A stretch of DNA of 20,287 nt from JADJLQ01 sp031417835 (lineage in GTDB: Bacteria; Bacteroidota; Bacteroidia; Chitinophagales; Saprospiraceae), in the NCBI GenBank assembly GCA_031417835.1, contig JANOWJ010000058.1, positions 1 through 20,287 of the forward strand. Direction: 5' to 3'. Both the position numbers and the translations under genes were made by a program. Every line of letters begins with the position of its first letter. The stretch's first letter is position 1. Under the pieces are notes generated by a model that worked only from the letters and a program-made list of their open reading frames with translations, searched no databases and was not told where the DNA came from. Positions 1-7,551 of the stretch are shown here, one piece after another.

Positions 1-1
1 A

Positions 2-166
2 TTGGCAGCTTGTGCAGTTGCAGAAATGATTCTTGGCGGAATGTTCAAAAAAACAGGTGTTCATCCCCCCGAGACACTAGGCAGTTCCACATTGTGGGTC
101 AACCATATCCTACAGTATCTTCAAGATCGAGGTGTCATCTACCACCTAAAACGATCGATTTTATAG
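2..166 (+). CDS. C-terminal end of a saccharopine dehydrogenase-like protein (5' end outside window)
   Basis: An open frame enters from the left edge and ends at TAG 164-166, giving 54 residues. The peptide starts LAACAVAEMILGG and continues KKTGVHPPE, then an amphipathic stretch ending YLQDRGVIYHL. An alanine-rich helix, followed by K-x-TGV-x-x-PE and a final helix before 'RGVIY', resembles the C-terminus of saccharopine dehydrogenase (LYS9-type) proteins, which use NAD(P) in lysine metabolism. That match is made from memory on a short fragment, so only the reading frame is secure. The stop lies one base from the stop of the convergent minus-strand gene, so the two genes meet tail to tail without room for a separate terminator. 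Confidence 0.55.
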   Translation: MAACAVAEMILGGMFKKTGVHPPETLGSSTLWVNHILQYLQDRGVIYHLKRSIL

Positions 167-167
167 C

Positions 168-1925
168 TTATAAGATCTCTTGGGTAGAGAGGATTAGTTC
201 ATGCTCAAACGGAGTGTAACCAGTGATGTAGATACTATGGCCTGCATGTTTGGGTAAAGCACCTCTCAATGCTGTCCATTTATGCTCATGTCGTGCTCCT
301 TTAATCCAAAGTGTAGAATTTTTTGTTTTATAATTTGCTTTAGGATGGTTTAAAAAATATGCGTCATCTATCCCCACTACTTTATTTACACCACTCAGGC
401 TGTCGCCATCGTTTTGTTTGAAACTGATTTCAATAGCCACAGGCACTCCGAGTGTGCCTTTCAATGAAAAATTCAATCGAAAGCTATGATCTGTTTTGAC
501 CACCTTTAAGGTATAATCCATATACTGAACTTCACTGGTGGGTCTTAGGGACTTAGTCATTTTATCCCAGTCGCCATCTTTTGGTAAGGAATCAACAGGC
601 AAGGGCTGAAAATATGGGCCCTCCAGTTTTTGTGACATTTCATAACCATCTTCTACCGTTACCATATCCTCCGCTATGAATTGACCTTTACCAAAAAAGG
701 CAGTGGCACAACGCACAGCTTGGATGACGATATCTTCATGATGCATGGAAAACATGCTGGCATTATGAGCCACTAGTGTGCCATCTGTCTGTCCTTGACG
801 CCAGCGCACCAATTTGGATGATTCAAAATACTTTTCGTATGTATCTATTGGCTCCTTGACTTTAACAGGTTCTTGCGCCAGTTTTTCATCCTCCAACAAA
901 TAAGCGAGATAACCGGTCAATGATTTTAATCCGTATGTCGATTTCAACCAATGGGCCATTATAATACTAGACTCTTCCTTAAAATGCGTCGCCATATAAT
1001 GAAAAGCATAAAAGTAGGGTGCCGATGGTGCAGTGGTATACTGATCTTGTCTGCGCGACATCTCCGTCACGAGATTACCATTGGGATGAATAAGAAAAGT
1101 CGTCATCGCAAGATTACGACGGACGGGATCAAAAAGCTCAGGTTTATTCATCAATACAGCTATCGTGATAAGCCACCGATCAGACATCGGGGAGTACACA
1201 GAGGTACTGCGTTCATTATATTGACCATCTGCATCTATATCTATTTTTTCATTAAGCCATTGATCGATTCGATTGATGTATTTCGCGTTTGGAAACAATT
1301 CATGGATCCTGGCAAGTGCCATACAGACGACCCATCGATGATTGGGTGTATGAATACCGCCGATAGTAAGGGCATCACCCGCTCGGAGCAAAAATTGGTT
1401 AAGTTTTTTCCTGAGTTCTATTGAGTCTTTATAATTATCTCTGGCTAATAATTTATAGGCTAAAGCTGTAGGCTCGACCACAAATGCTACATCTGGTGTA
1501 GAATGAAAGTTGGTACTCATGAGGTCAATCGTACCATCCTCGTGTTGGTGTTTTAAAACATAATCCATGGCCAGCATCATATGGGTCAATATCGCCGCAT
1601 CATGAAAGTAGATCGATGTAGGAGATATATATGCACAGGTAAGATAGGAGGTCATCCCCGCAGGGGCATGAGGATTATAAATCTGAAAAGCATCAGGTAC
1701 GCCGCCAAAATGCGGATGTGATGGGTCTGTATGCTGATTTTTTAACGCTGCCGGTATCCCTTCATCATTGTATTGTATCATTTGTTCTAGCCAATTGCCC
1801 GACAGGACAGGGGCGGCTTCCTTTGGTGTTGGTGCACAAGACCAATCTATCAGGGATAGCATGGCAAAAGAACCTAAAGCGCTTGCTTGTAAAAATTCTC
1901 TGCGCTTAAAATATTTTTTCTCCAT
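168..1925 (-). CDS. Tat-exported lipoprotein-like toroid/beta-sandwich protein, possible polysaccharide lyase
   Basis: The 585-residue protein begins with a twin-arginine motif (KRREFLQ, residues 7-13), a hydrophobic stretch, and Cys30 in a lipobox-like DWSC context. This suggests Tat export and perhaps lipid anchoring. Residues about 90-340 are helix-rich with repeated aromatic/histidine segments, such as TNFHSTPD, TPNHRW (193-198) and DGQYNERSTSVYS (233-245). This is the look of an (alpha/alpha) toroid as in heparinase/alginate-lyase-like enzymes. The last 200 or so residues are rich in alternating hydrophobic strands, as in the beta-sandwich that follows the toroid in those enzymes. The family is not certain and no catalytic residue can be assigned. 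The ATG at 1925 is supported by the signal peptide. The gene is divergent from the Gfo/Idh/MocA gene at 2016, suggesting a joint role in glycan breakdown or modification. It could instead be a non-catalytic surface protein. Confidence 0.65.
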   Translation of the reverse strand: MEKKYFKRREFLQASALGSFAMLSLIDWSCAPTPKEAAPVLSGNWLEQMIQYNDEGIPAALKNQHTDPSHPHFGGVPDAFQIYNPHAPAGMTSYLTCAYISPTSIYFHDAAILTHMMLAMDYVLKHQHEDGTIDLMSTNFHSTPDVAFVVEPTALAYKLLARDNYKDSIELRKKLNQFLLRAGDALTIGGIHTPNHRWVVCMALARIHELFPNAKYINRIDQWLNEKIDIDADGQYNERSTSVYSPMSDRWLITIAVLMNKPELFDPVRRNLAMTTFLIHPNGNLVTEMSRRQDQYTTAPSAPYFYAFHYMATHFKEESSIIMAHWLKSTYGLKSLTGYLAYLLEDEKLAQEPVKVKEPIDTYEKYFESSKLVRWRQGQTDGTLVAHNASMFSMHHEDIVIQAVRCATAFFGKGQFIAEDMVTVEDGYEMSQKLEGPYFQPLPVDSLPKDGDWDKMTKSLRPTSEVQYMDYTLKVVKTDHSFRLNFSLKGTLGVPVAIEISFKQNDGDSLSGVNKVVGIDDAYFLNHPKANYKTKNSTLWIKGARHEHKWTALRGALPKHAGHSIYITGYTPFEHELILSTQEIL

Positions 1926-2015
1926 TCTTGCGTTTTATATCGGATTGCATTTGCTGCAACTTAATAACTTTCAATAAATTTCAATTAAATTTAAGCAAGA
2001 TATCCAACTCGAACT
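1926..2015. promoter_or_regulatory. divergent intergenic region between two Tat-signal genes
   Basis: This AT-rich 90-bp region separates two outward-facing starts and must hold the promoters for both unless they lie inside the genes. On the plus strand TAACTTTC (1965-1972) differs from the Bacteroidota -7 consensus TAnnTTTG only at the last base, and a TTG lies 17 bp before it. No convincing minus-strand -7 element was found. No purine-rich ribosome binding site precedes either ATG. Confidence 0.35.
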
Positions 2016-3317
2016 ATGTACAACATTAAAGACCGCCGGAAATTTATCAAACATTCCTCTATGGGTGCCCTGGGACTGATGGTCCATCCATATATAGTAT
2101 CTCGTCAAACCGCCAAATACAATCTTGTGCTCATCGGTTCTGGTTGGTGGGGCACTAACATCCTCCGTGAAGCCATCCGATCTGGAGAAGTCACGGTGAC
2201 TGCACTCTGTGATGTCGATGAATCCCAGCTCAAAAAATGCCAGGAAGAAGTTACAAAACTATGTAGTGATCGACCTAAGTTGTACAAAGATTATCGGGAG
2301 TGTATAGAAAAAGAAAAACCTCAAATCGTCATTAATGCTACACCCGATCATTGGCATGCCCTTATCGCTATACATGCTATGAATCATGGAGCTCATGTAT
2401 TTCTGGAAAAACCCATCAGTCATACGGTGTTGGAAGGTGCGGCTATACTCAAGGCTGCTCGCAATAATAAACGAATATGCATTGTAGACTTTCACCGCAG
2501 ATACTCACCACACAATGTGAGTGGTATTAATTTTCTAAAATCCGGTAAAGCTGGTACCATCAAAGATGTAAAAGCTTTTGTCAACTACGGATCAGGCCCA
2601 GGTAAAAAGGAGGATCAGCCAAGTATTCCTGCCGGTCTTGACTGGAATATGTATTGTGGTCCGGCCCCACTCGCTACCTACAATGTGGGCATGCATCCTC
2701 GAGGCTGGAGGCAATATCGCAATTTTGCCAATGGACAACTTGGGGATTGGGGCCCGCATTGGTTTAATCAGATCTTGTGGTGGTCTGAAGAAAAAGCCCC
2801 AAAAACGGTATTCTCCACGTGGGGCATGGGTGGTCGCGAAACATGGGGTGATGCCCCCACTACTCAAAATGTATCCTTCCAATTTGAATCCTTTACAGCA
2901 TCCTGGGAGCAAAGCTTTTTTAATCCTCGCCGCGAGCGGAAGTCAGAAAACGTAGGAGTTTATTTTTATGGCACCGAAGGCACGTTTCATATGGGCTGGC
3001 AGCAAGGCTGGACTTTCTACCCTAACAATCAAAATAAAGATATTCTGCACGAAGACCCACAACTTGATCAGCCCGACGCACAAAATATCAAATTGGTGTG
3101 GGCAGATTTTTTGAAAAGTATTAAGTCAGGTCAACTACCTCAAACGGATATTGCAGAAGGAAGATATGCGACCAATATGGCTTTGCTCGGCATGCTCTCA
3201 GCGCAGATCGGTAGAAGTATATCGTGGGATGATGCAAATAATAAAATCATCGGTGATAAAGAAGCTAATAAATTGCTTAAACGAGAATATCGGGGGGATT
3301 GGAAATATCCGGTGTAA
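2016..3317 (+). CDS. Tat-signal Gfo/Idh/MocA family oxidoreductase
   Basis: The 433-residue protein has a twin-arginine signal (DRRKFIK, residues 6-12) followed by a modest hydrophobic stretch, then a mature NAD(P)-binding fold. The Rossmann glycine loop is GSGWWG (41-46), with acidic Asp66 at the end of the second strand. The family's EKP motif, FLEKPIS (129-135), carries the usual catalytic lysine. HPRGW (227-231) and GQLGDWGPH (240-248) match the substrate-domain histidine region. Members oxidise or reduce sugars and inositols, and exported members include GH109-like glycosidases that work through bound NAD. Here the substrate is unknown. Length is normal for the exported type. It is divergent from the toroid protein, so it may act on the same glycan in the periplasm. 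The following gene has its own promoter, so this gene is probably monocistronic. Confidence 0.9.
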   Translation: MYNIKDRRKFIKHSSMGALGLMVHPYIVSRQTAKYNLVLIGSGWWGTNILREAIRSGEVTVTALCDVDESQLKKCQEEVTKLCSDRPKLYKDYRECIEKEKPQIVINATPDHWHALIAIHAMNHGAHVFLEKPISHTVLEGAAILKAARNNKRICIVDFHRRYSPHNVSGINFLKSGKAGTIKDVKAFVNYGSGPGKKEDQPSIPAGLDWNMYCGPAPLATYNVGMHPRGWRQYRNFANGQLGDWGPHWFNQILWWSEEKAPKTVFSTWGMGGRETWGDAPTTQNVSFQFESFTASWEQSFFNPRRERKSENVGVYFYGTEGTFHMGWQQGWTFYPNNQNKDILHEDPQLDQPDAQNIKLVWADFLKSIKSGQLPQTDIAEGRYATNMALLGMLSAQIGRSISWDDANNKIIGDKEANKLLKREYRGDWKYPV

Positions 3318-3336
3318 ATGCCTATAAATCTTTGAC

Positions 3337-3344
3337 TATCTTTG
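3337..3344 (+). promoter_or_regulatory. Bacteroidota-type -7 promoter element for the DUF262 gene
   Basis: TATCTTTG is an exact match to the Bacteroidota -7 consensus TAnnTTTG. It lies 28 bases before the ATG at 3373, so transcription would start near 3350 with a leader of about 20 bases. No clear -33 TTTG at the normal spacing is visible. The leader is AT-rich and has no Shine-Dalgarno sequence, as is usual in this phylum. Confidence 0.55.
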
Positions 3345-3372
3345 TACTAGAAATATTATTTTATTTTATCTA

Positions 3373-5100
3373 ATGCCGGGAATATTACTTAATACAGGTA
3401 CTTCTTCGTTTAATGAATTAATCTCACATGGCAAAACATTTAAAGTGCCCACCTATCAAAGAGATTATTCATGGGAGCACGAATATTGGGAAGATTTGTG
3501 GTTAGATATCCTTGAATTACCATCAGAGGGATTTCATTATATGGGATATATCGTAACCCAAGAAGATCCATTACTTAAAAAAACATTTTATATTATTGAT
3601 GGTCAGCAAAGATTGACGACTTTAAGTATCTTGGTACTTGCCACCATTAGATTACTCAATGAATGGGTTGAAGACAATATCGATGCAACCGAAAATAAAA
3701 CTCGAAAAGAAAAATTAACAGAAAAATTTTTAGGTAATTTTTCCACATCTAAACTAACCATTACATCCAAATTGGTTTTAAATCGGAATAACGACGACTT
3801 TTTTAAAAGTTATATAATCAATCATCGACGACCCGCAAATCCCGGGAAACTTAAGCCTTCTCAAAAGAGATTGTGGCAGGCCTATGAATATTTCTATGGC
3901 GTCTTAAAAACAAAATTTAAAGACAACCCATCTGGAGAACACTTAGCTCAATTTATTGATGATCAAGTCTCCAATGGTTTAATCTTTACGACGATCAATG
4001 TCAGTGATGATTTGAATGCTTACAAAGTCTTCGAAACTTTAAATGCTAGGGGTGTTAAATTATCACCTGCAGATTTACTCAAGAATTACTTATTTTCCAA
4101 AGCATTTGAATCTCATCAGACGGATCTGGAAGAAACGGAGCGAAGGTGGCAAAATATCAATGACTCTTTAGGCAAAGCAGACATTGTTGTATTTCTCCGT
4201 CATTTTTGGAACTCTAGGAACCCTTTGGTCCGAATTTCCAACTTGTTCAGAACTATTAAATCTACTATTCAAACTCCGAAGCAAGTTTTGGATTTACTAG
4301 ACGAATTGGAACAATTTGCACCAATTTATGCTGCTTTTGAAAACCCCGGGGATCCACTTTGGAATAAAGAACAAAGAGCATTTATAAGATCTCTAAATTT
4401 ATTTGGCGTCACTACATGGTATTCATTAATGTTAACCGCAAAACAAAAATTCGATGAGCATGAGTTCACAAAACTCTTACACGAACTCAATGTAATCACG
4501 TTTAGATATAATGTAATTTCTGGTTTGCATACCAATGATATTGAAGTCGTTTTTAATAAGCTGGCTGTTAAAATTTATTCCGGGAATGTCAAAAAATCAT
4601 TTCAGGCAGTTGCAGAATTAGGCCCTATCAATGTATCAGATGAAAATTTCTCTCAGGCATTTTCAACAAAATCCATCAGCACGACAAGAAATAAAAATTT
4701 AGTTAAATACATCTTGGTAGAACTCGAAAATCATTTATCCAACACTCAATATCAATTTGAAGACGCAACTTCTACTATTGAACATATTTTACCTGAAAAT
4801 CCTTCTCAAGACTGGTACCAGAATTTTCCATCCGAAAGTATTGAAGATTATGTTTATGCTTTAGGGAATTATACACTGTTAGAAGAAGACTTAAATAAAA
4901 AAGCTGGCAGCAAACCCTTTTCAGAAAAGTCAAAACAATATAAGACCTCAAAATTTAGATTGAGTAAAGATGAACTCAATTATCTAGAATGGAACCCTGC
5001 TATCCTGCGGGACCATCAAGACAAAATGGCTAAATGGGCATGTGAAATCTGGAAAAGCAATCATTCTCAAATTTTAGAAAGAATAAATTCCAAATCTTAA
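3373..5100 (+). CDS. DUF262-DUF1524 protein, GmrSD-like modification-dependent nuclease
   Basis: This 575-residue protein has the full two-domain layout of GmrSD-like type IV restriction proteins. The N-terminal DUF262 (ParB/sulfiredoxin-like) domain has VPTYQRDYSW (25-34) and the nucleotide-binding DGQQRLTTL segment (76-84). It continues with FETLNARGVKLSPADLLKNY (220-239). The C-terminal DUF1524 HNH-like nuclease domain has IEHILPE (469-475), giving the HxxP motif at His471-Pro474, and LGNYTLLEEDLN (497-508). It closes with KWACEIW. Known relatives cut DNA with modified bases and so act against phages, with the DUF262 domain coupling NTP use to cutting. All signature motifs are present, so the gene looks intact. 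It is clearly AT-richer than its flanks (about a third GC in eight sampled lines, against about half in the adjacent genes), which suggests horizontal acquisition. No methyltransferase, integrase or other defence gene is beside it. Confidence 0.92.
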   Translation: MPGILLNTGTSSFNELISHGKTFKVPTYQRDYSWEHEYWEDLWLDILELPSEGFHYMGYIVTQEDPLLKKTFYIIDGQQRLTTLSILVLATIRLLNEWVEDNIDATENKTRKEKLTEKFLGNFSTSKLTITSKLVLNRNNDDFFKSYIINHRRPANPGKLKPSQKRLWQAYEYFYGVLKTKFKDNPSGEHLAQFIDDQVSNGLIFTTINVSDDLNAYKVFETLNARGVKLSPADLLKNYLFSKAFESHQTDLEETERRWQNINDSLGKADIVVFLRHFWNSRNPLVRISNLFRTIKSTIQTPKQVLDLLDELEQFAPIYAAFENPGDPLWNKEQRAFIRSLNLFGVTTWYSLMLTAKQKFDEHEFTKLLHELNVITFRYNVISGLHTNDIEVVFNKLAVKIYSGNVKKSFQAVAELGPINVSDENFSQAFSTKSISTTRNKNLVKYILVELENHLSNTQYQFEDATSTIEHILPENPSQDWYQNFPSESIEDYVYALGNYTLLEEDLNKKAGSKPFSEKSKQYKTSKFRLSKDELNYLEWNPAILRDHQDKMAKWACEIWKSNHSQILERINSKS

Positions 5101-5109
5101 CCTTTTTCA

Positions 5110-7410
5110 CTACCGTTTTATAATCTGCAACTTACTAAACTTCAACATGATCCTGCGCTGCGGATCTTCCAGTTTTGAAAATTCTATCGTAGCTACTCTA
5201 TTATCTCGTGCGCCATCGATATGCAAGACCTTGCCATGACCAAACTTCATATGGAGGATCTCCATACCTACTTCGATCTGCTCTGATGGATCGGCTTTAA
5301 AAGATTTAAGATCGATGTTGATTTCCGGTTCGCGTGCTTTGCCCAGCTTGGGTAAAGTACTCAATAATCTAGGGCCGTCGGCAAATGGTCCTGCATTGCG
5401 CATCGTCACAGATGAATCTATATGTTTAGCATCGATTTCTTCCAGAAATCTACTCGGGTCATTGTATCGGGCTTGCCCAAACTGATAGCGCATACCTGCA
5501 TAAGTCATGACCAATTGACGCTTTGCTCTTGTAATCGCCACATAAAACAATCGACGCTCTTCTTCGATCTGTTCAGGGTCAGCCATACTCATATATGATG
5601 GAAAGAGGTTTTCTTCTAGGCCGATGATATATACGGTGTGGAATTCCAATCCTTTGGCAGCATGTACGGACATCAAAGTCACATAGTCTGTGTTTTTTAT
5701 TTCTTCATCTTGATCGGTGATCAATGAGATCGTCTGCAGGTAGTCAGAGAGATTGCGCTCACCTGTCGAAACAGTCTCACCCTCTACGATCTCAATAGCT
5801 TCATCATTTTCGATGAATTCTTGGATCCCATCCAGCAGCGCATTGACATTTTCCAGTCTGCCAGCTCCCTCCTGAGTCTTATCTCCTTTGAGTGCGTCCA
5901 AGAGCCCGCTATGCTTACCGATATAAAGTGCTGCGGCGTATGCATTGGTCGTGGTCGCTTGTTGCATGCATGCTGTCATCGACTGTACAAACTGCCGGAT
6001 AGCGTTGGATGCTCTACCGGTGACTTCACTCTGGTGTATAGCCTGCCAGAGTGTGATCTCGTGTTCATTGGCATAATCCAGTGCCTTTTGAATGGTGGAG
6101 TCTCCGATACCGCGACGCGGGTAGTTGATGATTCGTTTTAATGCTTCCTCGTCCTTAGGATTAGTCGCAAGACGCAAGTAAGCTATAAAATCTTTTATCT
6201 CTTTGCGTTGGTAAAAAGATAAGCCGCCAAATACTTTATAAGGTATATTATTTCGGCGCAATTGCTCTTCTATGATTCTGGATTGACTATTGGTCCGATA
6301 TAATACAGCAAATTGACTATTCGCCAATCCAGCTCTATTCTTCCATTCGACGATATTATCTGCGATTCGTTTACCTTCTTCGATATCAGATACCGCTTTG
6401 ATGATGCGGATCTTATTGCCTCCCGGCTCATCTGTCCATAATGTTTTTTCGATTTGCTTTTTATTATTGGTGATGACTTGATTAGCAGCCGCTACGATAT
6501 GTTCTGTCGATCGGTAATTTTGTTCCAGTTTAAATTTTTGGTGGTTAGGATAGTCTGTTTCGAAATCAAATATATTGCGGATGGTAGCACCGCGGAATGC
6601 ATAGATACTCTGCGCGTCATCCCCTACGATGCAGATATTGCGCGGGCTACCCGGATATTCAATTAATTGTTTTACAATAGCGTATTGCAAGTAGTTTGTA
6701 TCCTGAAACTCATCGACCAGCACATATTGAAACTGGCGTTGATATTTTTCTTTGACTCCATCCGTATTGCGGTACAACAAAATATACATTTGATACAAGA
6801 GATCATCAAAATCCATGGCCCCTGCTTTGGCACATCGGGCTACGTACCGCTCGTATATGGTCTGAAAATAGGGTATACGATTCATTTTATCGGCTTGCAC
6901 CAGATCATCGTGCTGCAGATATGCTTTAGGCGAGATCAAATTCGATTTGGCAGACGATATTCGGGACCTGATTTGGCCAGGTACATAGATTTGTTTGTCC
7001 AAAGAAAGTTCCGAAATAATATCTCCAATCAGGCTCTTACTATCGTCTGCATCATATATGGTAAATCTTGGATCAAAGCCTAACTTAGAGGCCTCTATCC
7101 GTAATATTTTGGCAAAGATCGAGTGATAGGTCCCTGCCCAGATGTACTTAGCCTTGGATCCTACCACGGCCTCTATACGATCTCGCATTTCTTTTGCAGA
7201 TTTATTGGTAAAAGTAAGTGCCAGTATATTCCAGGGCGGCACGCCTTGTTCGATCAGATAGGAGATCCGATATGTTAATACGCGGGTCTTACCACTCCCC
7301 GGACCAGCGATCACCATAATAGGCCCATCCGTAGCGGTGACAGCATCACGTTGCGGTTGATTGAGGTCGGCCAAATAGTTTATCTTGGCGGTAGGGGTAT
7401 GTTCTGACAT
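5110..7410 (-). CDS. pcrA: PcrA/UvrD family ATP-dependent 3'-5' DNA helicase
   Basis: The 766-residue protein is a complete superfamily 1A helicase. Walker A is GPGSGKT (36-42) after the Q-motif region LNQPQRDAV. Motif Ia is TFTNKSAKEM. Walker B is VDEFQDTN (232-239), motif III is GDDAQSIYAFRGA (263-275) and motif IV includes NYRST (298-302). Motif V is SVHAAKGLEF (581-590) and motif VI is FYVAITRAKR (622-631). Residues about 712-766 (VGMEILHMKFGHGKV to KFSKLQII) match the Tudor-like C-terminal domain of PcrA, which contacts RNA polymerase. The role is unwinding DNA in repair and in replication and transcription conflicts. Expression is on the opposite strand from the DUF262 gene, with 9 bp between the stop codons. 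It is a housekeeping gene; rep is the main alternative name, but the C-terminal domain favours PcrA/UvrD. Confidence 0.96.
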   Translation of the reverse strand: MSEHTPTAKINYLADLNQPQRDAVTATDGPIMVIAGPGSGKTRVLTYRISYLIEQGVPPWNILALTFTNKSAKEMRDRIEAVVGSKAKYIWAGTYHSIFAKILRIEASKLGFDPRFTIYDADDSKSLIGDIISELSLDKQIYVPGQIRSRISSAKSNLISPKAYLQHDDLVQADKMNRIPYFQTIYERYVARCAKAGAMDFDDLLYQMYILLYRNTDGVKEKYQRQFQYVLVDEFQDTNYLQYAIVKQLIEYPGSPRNICIVGDDAQSIYAFRGATIRNIFDFETDYPNHQKFKLEQNYRSTEHIVAAANQVITNNKKQIEKTLWTDEPGGNKIRIIKAVSDIEEGKRIADNIVEWKNRAGLANSQFAVLYRTNSQSRIIEEQLRRNNIPYKVFGGLSFYQRKEIKDFIAYLRLATNPKDEEALKRIINYPRRGIGDSTIQKALDYANEHEITLWQAIHQSEVTGRASNAIRQFVQSMTACMQQATTTNAYAAALYIGKHSGLLDALKGDKTQEGAGRLENVNALLDGIQEFIENDEAIEIVEGETVSTGERNLSDYLQTISLITDQDEEIKNTDYVTLMSVHAAKGLEFHTVYIIGLEENLFPSYMSMADPEQIEEERRLFYVAITRAKRQLVMTYAGMRYQFGQARYNDPSRFLEEIDAKHIDSSVTMRNAGPFADGPRLLSTLPKLGKAREPEINIDLKSFKADPSEQIEVGMEILHMKFGHGKVLHIDGARDNRVATIEFSKLEDPQRRIMLKFSKLQIIKR

Positions 7411-7526
7411 TTGAGAAGGCGAAAATAGGGCTTTAGGTTTGAATTAGGGAAATGTTTAATATGTGGCCAGGGTATAGATGAAGGTGTAGAATAGGATTGC
7501 TGACTTTGAATATGGGAGGAGTCCAA

Positions 7527-7547
7527 ATCCTTTGACCATAAAAGGAT
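7527..7547 (-). terminator. possible weak terminator after the DUF6311 operon
   Basis: ATCCTTT (7527-7533) and AAAGGAT (7541-7547) form a 7-bp stem with a 7-base loop, starting 4 bases past the TGA of the DUF6311 gene on the minus strand. The tract after it (TTGGA) is poor in T, so efficient intrinsic termination is doubtful. The rest of the 141-bp gap up to the pcrA start shows no clear promoter for pcrA. Confidence 0.3.
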
Positions 7548-7551
7548 CATA

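Noticed and set aside
951..1424. 157-residue plus-strand open frame within the toroid gene.
   Set aside because: It is opposite a well-supported exported-protein gene, has no recognisable domain or signal and an arbitrary composition. It is a shadow frame.
6667..7083. 138-residue plus-strand open frame opposite pcrA.
   Set aside because: It overlaps conserved helicase motifs on the other strand and shows no protein family features.
7434..7441. Exact TAGGTTTG match to the -7 consensus on the plus strand in the gap before pcrA.
   Set aside because: It points toward the convergent 3' side with no plus-strand gene downstream, so it is most likely chance.
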